NCBI GenBank assembly: GCA_017893485.1
Contig: JACEHZ010000372.1
Location: 682,001-746,000, forward strand
From: Hemerocallis citrina
Lineage: Eukaryota > Streptophyta > Magnoliopsida > Asparagales > Asphodelaceae
Length of the DNA: 64,000 bases
Reading direction: 5' to 3'
A program made the position numbers and the translations under genes. Of this stretch, positions 57,976 through 64,000 are shown piece by piece (the stretch's first letter is position 1; each line of letters starts with the position of its first letter). The notes beneath the pieces were generated by a model. It made no database searches. It had not been told where the DNA came from and was given only the letters and a program-made list of their open reading frames with translations.

Positions 57976-60200
57976 CTGCATATAAAACTGTGGGCACGTC
58001 AGTTGCTTACAACCGACGAAAATATTATACACGGCCATCCTCTCTATGCCGAAAAATATAACGATCTTAATACTTTAACAAATCACAAACTTGAATGCAA
58101 ATAAAGTGTTAAATGTGACTACTCTAAATATGTAAGTGTATTCAATGCTTTAATGCCTAATACATGTATTTTATGCTAGGATGACACTAATGCATACTTG
58201 TTCGGATTCTATGCATCCCATACTACATAGGTCCGAGGGCAAGCACCTACGTACTCCACATTACAGGTTTCGATCCCTCGCCATGACAACTAACCAGTAA
58301 TAAAGCAAGGTTTAGATCATTCCACGAGTACGGATCCCAGTCCCGGAGTCCACCGCTCGACTGTTATAACGAACTCCTCGTCGTGCGAATATCCCGGTAG
58401 TGCCCCTCTAGCCCCGATATACATATATACATTGGAGTACGACAAACTAGCCACCCGACTATGCATAGTCCCAGATTTAAAATGAAAGCTAGTCTCCCAC
58501 GAAGCAACCACTGTCCCGAAATCCATCGTCCGACTGGGTCTATAGTCCCGAAATCCACCGCCCGATTATATAGAGTGCCCCACTTACGTTTGCCCAAGTT
58601 TTACTACATCTTCACTTATGTGCCTAGTTCTTAAGTTCAAGATATGAATAAATTATCATACCTAGAGTTAGTTTTATCCCGTAACGAACATAATCACAAA
58701 TACCGAGATAGCTTCATGGCCATATCTAAAAAATATAACTCAAATCTTTTAATTCAACAATGCCGGTACCCGGGGTCTCACTAAACCTCTAGATCACAAC
58801 CTTTCATGTACAAGAATCCATGGGTACTCATACTTTCCAATAATCATGTATTAAGCTCAATGTATTCTTATCTTCAACTTATTCACAATTTAATCAATGT
58901 CTTATCTTAGCATCATTCATAATTCATTTATTCATTCACAATTCTTTAAAAGCAATATTTCTTTTCATGAACATAGATTCATCCACTTAAAGTCTCATTT
59001 GCAATTTAAGCTCATATAATATATCTCAACCTACATCAAATATTTCTCAAATCAAATAAGTGTATAATCTCTTCAAGAGAAATCCATAACATGGCAAATA
59101 TGTTTCTCTTCTTCTCAAAATGAAATTCATATTCTCAATCAAATAATTTTGAAGTCAATAACTCATTTTCTATCTCAATGTCTCTTTTTATTTCTCAAAA
59201 TATACTTGAAAAATTCTGAAACTATTCTTCATAAATTCCATATCATTTTATAGAAATTTTAGATATTTTTCCCAAATTTTAATTGCATAAAAACCCCTTC
59301 AAGAAATATTAAAACACAAAAAAAAAAAAAACAAAAGAAGGCCACCGGGTTTCAAACCCAAGCCCAGCCGCCAGCTACAGTAAGCGCCCAAAGTCCACAC
59401 TGAAAGCCACTAGGTCCAAGTGGACTTGGTGTCATAAAAGTAGGCCGAGAGTGATACATATTGCCTTTCGGCTCTGGGTTTATTTAGAAAAAAGAATCAA
59501 AACTAAAAGGGGTTGCCAAGTTTCGAACCCAGAACCAACCGCACGCTACAATAACGGTAATGTGGTGCACCGGCTAGCCAGTAAGCCCAAATGCGATTAC
59601 TGATATCGAGTTACACTAATAGGCTTTTGTTCAATCTTTCTGTTATTCAATTATCTTCACACAACTCGATTTTTAATTCGATCTAATTTTTCATTAGGCT
59701 ACAATTAGTTCATCTAGACTTAATTTACTTTCTAATAGTAACTCACGAATTTATAATTCATGTTTTAGAAAATATATCTAAATTTCAAATTATTTCTTCT
59801 CTTTAATGAACAAGAATTGTATTTCTTCAATTTAATCAAAATAGCAATTATTTATCTCTTACAACCAATTAAATAAATCGTGGTGTAACAATTTAACTTC
59901 ACAAAAAATACATTTTTTAACCTCAAGGAAAATCTCAACAAATTTTCATACAATTATATATTTCGACATTTGTAAATTAATATGCATAGTTGTTCATGGT
60001 AATAACTCATTGTCTCTTTTTCTCATTTCTAACTAACATGATGACAATTTGTTTCTTAATCATAACATAAATTTACTACCATTCATAGCACATACAATAG
60101 CATGGATTTGTTCTACATTTATCACACCAATTTTATCTATACTACTCATTTAACATATTAGCATGCATTTCCTACGTTTAGAAAGCACAAGATCACCCAC
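57976..60200 (-). other. Predicted intron inside the LTR
   Basis: Minus-strand donor CATAAGAG|GTGGGT at 60200 and acceptor TTTTATATGCAG|GAG ending at 57976; 2225 bp. The acceptor segment ACAGTTTTATATGCAGG is shared exactly with the family D copy at 25790-25807. Confidence 0.55.
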
Positions 60201-60395
60201 CTCTTATGAAGAATTTGCAAACAAGAAGATGAGACACAACTTCTAGCTCCAACAAGCAACTCCTAGTCCTTCTCCTCCTAGCAAGAGCATTCCAAAAAGC
60301 CTCCAATGCAACAAGAACACTCTCTAACTCTCTTTCTTTTTCCTCTCTCTAATTTGTTTAGTTTAGGTGTGAAATGAGAAGAAAAATAAGGGGTG

Positions 60396-60403
60396 TATTT
60401 ATA
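60396..60403 (-). promoter_or_regulatory. LTR TATA box
   Basis: TATAAATA on the minus strand, ~200 bp upstream of the predicted donor, as in the LTR at 22939. Confidence 0.5.
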
Positions 60404-61540
60404 GGACAAAAGAAGGGCTAAAATGCAAATTTTGACCACCTAATAATTACCCACACAACCTTTCACTTTCCCACTACCCCACCTTTCTATCTCCTATAAC
60501 TCCCAACCCCTCTCATCCCATAACCAACCTCTCTTTCTCTCTCCATCAACACGTGCACGTGTTGTGCACTAGTGTACACACATACACAAAAATAATTACA
60601 AATCCTATAATTCAAATATGTGTATTAAAAATTGTTACATGTCATGTGTGAGTCCTTGCACAACTAAAAATAGATTTAATTAATGAGCTTATCTTGTTGG
60701 GCTTGCTTTTTAATTAATTAATTAATCAGTCTAGTGGGCTAGAATCTATTCTTAGGTCCATGGGTTTAAAGAAAGGCTAAATAAAAAGATTCATGCATGC
60801 TAAAATAATAAATGAGAGTAAGAAAAATAAGGATGGAAAATATTAGCACGTGCTTGCACGAGCACACACTTCCTCAATTAAATATTTTTATTTAAATTAA
60901 AATACGTGTATATAATATATAAGATGCATATAAAATTATTTTAATTTAAAAATTATAATTTTTCATACACAAATAAAATAAACATACACATACTCCAAAA
61001 TTTATTTTGAAAACGAATATGCCCAAATACGTTTGCTGAAAACACGTACATCGCACGTAAAATATCAAAAATGCGAAATCGACTTCATCAACGAAAAATT
61101 ATTAAAATATAATCAAAATAACATATGAAAAATATATTTATTAATTTTTATATATTCCACGACGTAATCATAGAAAACACGTGCATTACACGTACAAAAT
61201 ATTTTAATCATAATGGAGAAAATGAACTTCCATTTTATAAAAATAGATTTGAATAACTAAATAATTTAAACACACAGAAAATATTACACGTAGCGGTGGA
61301 AACACATAATCGATACGTGCATCAAAAACAAGTAAAAAACACGTAAAAATACAGAGATTGAAATTTAATATTTTAGTTGATTTAAATAGGATAAAATATA
61401 CGGGGAATGCATAAATAGTTAGAAATCACAATACGTAATGAAAATACGTTACAAATATTACTAGTAACGGTACAACATACACATGCATAACACATAAGGG
61501 CAAAATTATCATTTTCAATTTTGCGGGGTGTTACACAATT

Positions 61541-62361
61541 AATTAATCTCACCATTTATCATCCATTAGCATACAACTAAAACAATGCATCTCATACAAA
61601 ATTAAAAGCATAAAATATATGTGACATGGTTGTGGCTCTAGCACACTGATTCTCCTAAGCCAATGAAAGTATCAAAAACCGAACGAAGGGATTATACCGT
61701 CTTCTCCAAGTAGCTTCCTAATCTTGTCTTAGTATGGTTGCCAATTCCTTGCCTCTTCAATGAGATTTCATTTACATATAAAGAAAGTATGTACAATCGG
61801 AGTGTAGAGAGAAAGGATTACATTGAGAATGTAGAGAGAAAGGAACGACACGGAGGTTGTAGTTAAAATACCAAAATATAAACAATACATCAGAGAACAT
61901 AAACCATGCATCACAGCACTAAGGCCACAACCGCGCACTATGCATCACATAACATAATACACAAAGAATATGTTGTTATCATTTTATTTAGTTTATTAAA
62001 AATGATTGGTTTTCGGGGAATTAATATTGCCTCATCATCTCTTGCCACCGCTAGAGCATGAACTCTTCATGTTTTAAGAAATCCTAATGCCACTGAAAAC
62101 GACGCAGGTGCATGAACACTTTATGCTTTAAGAAACCCAAACGTCACTGCAAATCACATCTTGCTGCTCCAGGGGTTTTAATGGTTCCAAACCGAGGGCT
62201 ACCCTGGTATGACATCTGTGTTAACAACCAACACATAAACGAATTCTTATATTACAACCGTTGCAAAAAAAATTATATCACATTTAAATCTTTCTTTCAA
62301 AAGTACGAACATATCATGAATAATCACTTATCATACATAACCGAATTATGGTTTCACAAGT
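61541..62361 (-). other. Copia leader, part 1
   Basis: Untranslated sequence between the primer-binding site and the nested LTR. It holds a short direct repeat GTAGAGAGAAAGGA (near 61804 and 61831) and a ~50-bp tandem duplication (about 62057-62155, CATGAAC..TTTAAGAAA..CACTG). No gene is present. Confidence 0.5.
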
Positions 62362-62374
62362 GGCTCTGATCCCA
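62362..62374 (-). other. Copia primer-binding site
   Basis: The minus strand reads TGGGATCAGAGCC, one mismatch from the initiator-Met tRNA site TGGTATCAGAGCC, immediately beside the 5' LTR. Confidence 0.75.
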
Positions 62375-63882
62375 CTATTAGGTTTAATGCAATCACAGAT
62401 TAAATACACAGTGGAAAAATTACAAAACTATTGAAACAGCCATGGATCCATGCGAAAATCATAAATCGTGTTTAGGAGTTATACCTTAAAGATGGATCTG
62501 ATGTCTCCACAGTATACCAATCACAAAACTGCAATATTGCAGTGCCTCTACAGTATCCACACGAACGGAATCAAAAATGGCTCTTCCTCAGATCGCAGTG
62601 CTAGCTGCGAGAAGGGGATGTCCTCCTCACGATCTCTCTCTCACTTTCTGTGACAACTATGATTTTTTTCACATGTGTATTTTCCACATATCCATATCAT
62701 ATATATAGGTGCAGAAAACCAATCCTAAGAGAGTAATGAGGTTGTTGGGCTCACAATCTAACCTGGGTCAGATTCGTGTGTGGGCCTTTGAACTTTAGTT
62801 AGCTGATTTAATCTAACTAAATGTCCAACTAATGTTAGGAGTCCAATTCTTACTTGGATCCCTAATTAAATTTATCTTATGAATTTAAATCCCAATTTCG
62901 ATCCATTCTAAGTGTGTGACCATGTAGGTACCCATTACGTTGACAGTAATACTAAAATCATATTAGAGTATTATAAACAGTGAGCAGTATCTAGCAATAC
63001 ATCACTGCTACTCAAGTAACGAGAATCTTAGTGATTTGACATAACCTATCCATAATCAATGTTGCCATGTAGTCTAGTCCCTTTGTCCAGATATCTTAAT
63101 TGACCTTAAGGTACAGAACGTGTCACCCATGTATAGTTCAATCTTTGGTTTCTTGATATCCGAGTAGACTTACTAAAACAAATGAGGTCAATATCTCATA
63201 TTGACTCATTTGAGCATGGTCATGCATTTTTTAATCTCACTCAATCAAGGGGTCGTAGATTTCGCTCCTATTATGTAAGATGGACAAATGCTATCTAAGT
63301 CGCTCACATCCCTTTGCATGATTTGTAGTATATCCAATAGTCGACTTTATAATCAATTTATTATAGGCAACGTTCGTCAGTATTAAAACATATAACTTCT
63401 CATGTAGGGAACCGTAGCGACTTCAAGTCAAAGGACTACGTTCACCATGGTCACTGTGAGAACCGCTTATGATATTCACGTAACGATCCATACAACGTTC
63501 TCATGGTGGGTCAGTCCAGTAGATTATTACTCTAATATGTACTCATGTGAATACTTGATATCTCATATCCATGACCCGTGAGAATGTTCATTAGTCTACG
63601 CACACACTAGTTTCTACGTATTATCGTTGTCCTTATTCACAATAATACTTGACTAGGGACATTTAAGAACAGTGTTCTGATTTCAGCCAATAGGATATCA
63701 CAATCAAGTCATGCACTTGATATCCATGACATTGAACTTACTATTCTAAGGAATTCATCATGTTCATTTAATTCACAATAAATAACACTGTAAATGAAAT
63801 GCCTAAATATGAAATATATGTCATGATACAATGTAAACTAGTAAATTCATTACACAACTGACCTCTAGGGCATACACCAACA
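62375..63882 (-). repeat. 5' LTR of the copia element
   Basis: 1508 bp, collinear with 48853-50365; the minus strand starts TGTTGGTGTATGCC. The TATA-like CCTATATATATG is near 62697-62709. Confidence 0.82.
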
Positions 63883-64000
63883 TGGACAACCCAGTCCCTA
63901 TCGCTTTTCATCGGCCCTCAACCCTCTAGCTCCTTGATGAGTTGGTTCTCTGATGTGCGCCCATTGATCACCTTAGCCACTGCGCACCATTTTCTAAGCC
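63883..64000 (-). pseudogene. LINE ORF1 upstream part, runs off window
   Basis: Minus-strand translation reads RKWCAVAKVINGRTSENQLI, KELEG, a stop, then MKSDRDWVV, which resembles the N-terminal half of a DUF4283-type domain. The C-terminal half resumes at 48852 beyond the copia element. Continuity of one ORF1 across the insertion is inferred. Confidence 0.55.

Larger units (their letters stand above)
57732..61535 (-). mobile_element. Solo LTR, family D-related, inside copia leader
   Basis: 3804 bp, TGTAATGCCCCGAATTCC..GCGGGGTGTTACA, flanked by CAATC (57727-57731) and CAATT (61536-61540), a four-of-five match. Its first 60 bases are the reverse complement of the end of the LTR at 22939-26028. 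A minus-strand TATA TATAAATA is at 60396-60403. The A14-like tract at 59321-59334 is internal. Confidence 0.82.
48853..63882 (-). mobile_element. Ty1/copia element with two nested solo LTRs
   Basis: LTRs of ~1.5 kb (48853-50365 and 62375-63882) flank a minus-strand internal region: primer-binding site, gag, zinc knuckle, protease, integrase, RT, RNase H. Integrase before RT is the copia order. Outer LTR ends read TGTTGG on the minus strand. The inner boundary near CTTTTAGG/CTATTAGG is less certain, and I could not find a clear target duplication. The LTRs differ at roughly one base in ten over the part compared by eye, so it is old. The clade is not assigned. Confidence 0.88.

Noticed and set aside
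48853..63882. Target-site duplication for the copia element
   Set aside because: Bases beside the two outer ends (ATCCT on the left, TGGAC on the right) do not match; the inner LTR boundary may be misplaced by a few bases or the site mutated, so no duplication is claimed.

Overview
This window is intergenic heterochromatin-like DNA from a flowering plant. It is built almost entirely of nested retrotransposons, and I see no intact single-copy host gene, tRNA or rRNA. The plant assignment rests on element types: Ty3/gypsy chromoviruses with a C-terminal chromodomain and ~3 kb LTRs (Tekay/Del-like), Ty3/gypsy Tat-like elements with a second RNase H and antisense extra genes, a Ty1/copia element, an L1-type LINE with a zinc-knuckle ORF1 and an APE-type ORF2, and U-rich plant-type introns. 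The species cannot be named from this sequence.

Layout. (1) 1-21172 is the relic of a minus-strand Tat-like element: LTR piece 20690-21172, gag/protease 20663-18500, a remnant of the integrase C-terminus at 18251-18105 after an internal deletion, then its 3' tandem repeats (17775-17865, 4675-3729 and 295-1). Those repeats are interrupted by a solo LTR (296-3728) and by a complete plus-strand Tekay-like element (4676-17769). The Tekay-like element is itself interrupted by a solo LTR (10802-14208). (2) 21173-22097 shows no gene. (3) About 22098 to beyond 64000 is one minus-strand L1-type LINE of roughly 5.5 kb visible sequence, split into four pieces by a solo LTR (22939-26028), a second solo LTR (29713-47489) and a Ty1/copia element (48853-63882). 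The second solo LTR contains a 14 kb Tat-like element (33342-47305). The copia element contains two more solo LTRs (51039-53851 and 57732-61535). Most insertions are bounded by 5-bp target-site duplications, so the order of events can be read from the nesting.

Most notable observations. First, the long LTRs of these chromovirus-type families, eight copies in all, each carry a splice-donor-like site at the end of a leader and an acceptor-like site near the LTR 3' end. This predicts a 1.7-2.2 kb intron wholly inside the LTR. Second, the Tat-like element carries, antisense to gag-pol, a gene of the 'putative gypsy type transposon' (PF04195-like) family with two small introns that keep the frame, followed by a second antisense coiled-coil reading frame with a poly(A) signal. 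Direct copies of a ~366-bp repeat bracket both. Third, a hairpin-forming box is conserved between LTR families, and GTCGAC palindromes have expanded into arrays in one LTR lineage.

All gag-pol genes here are broken. The Tat-like element is the best preserved: five nonsense codons, each explicable as one C-to-T change, one frameshift, and catalytic residues largely present.
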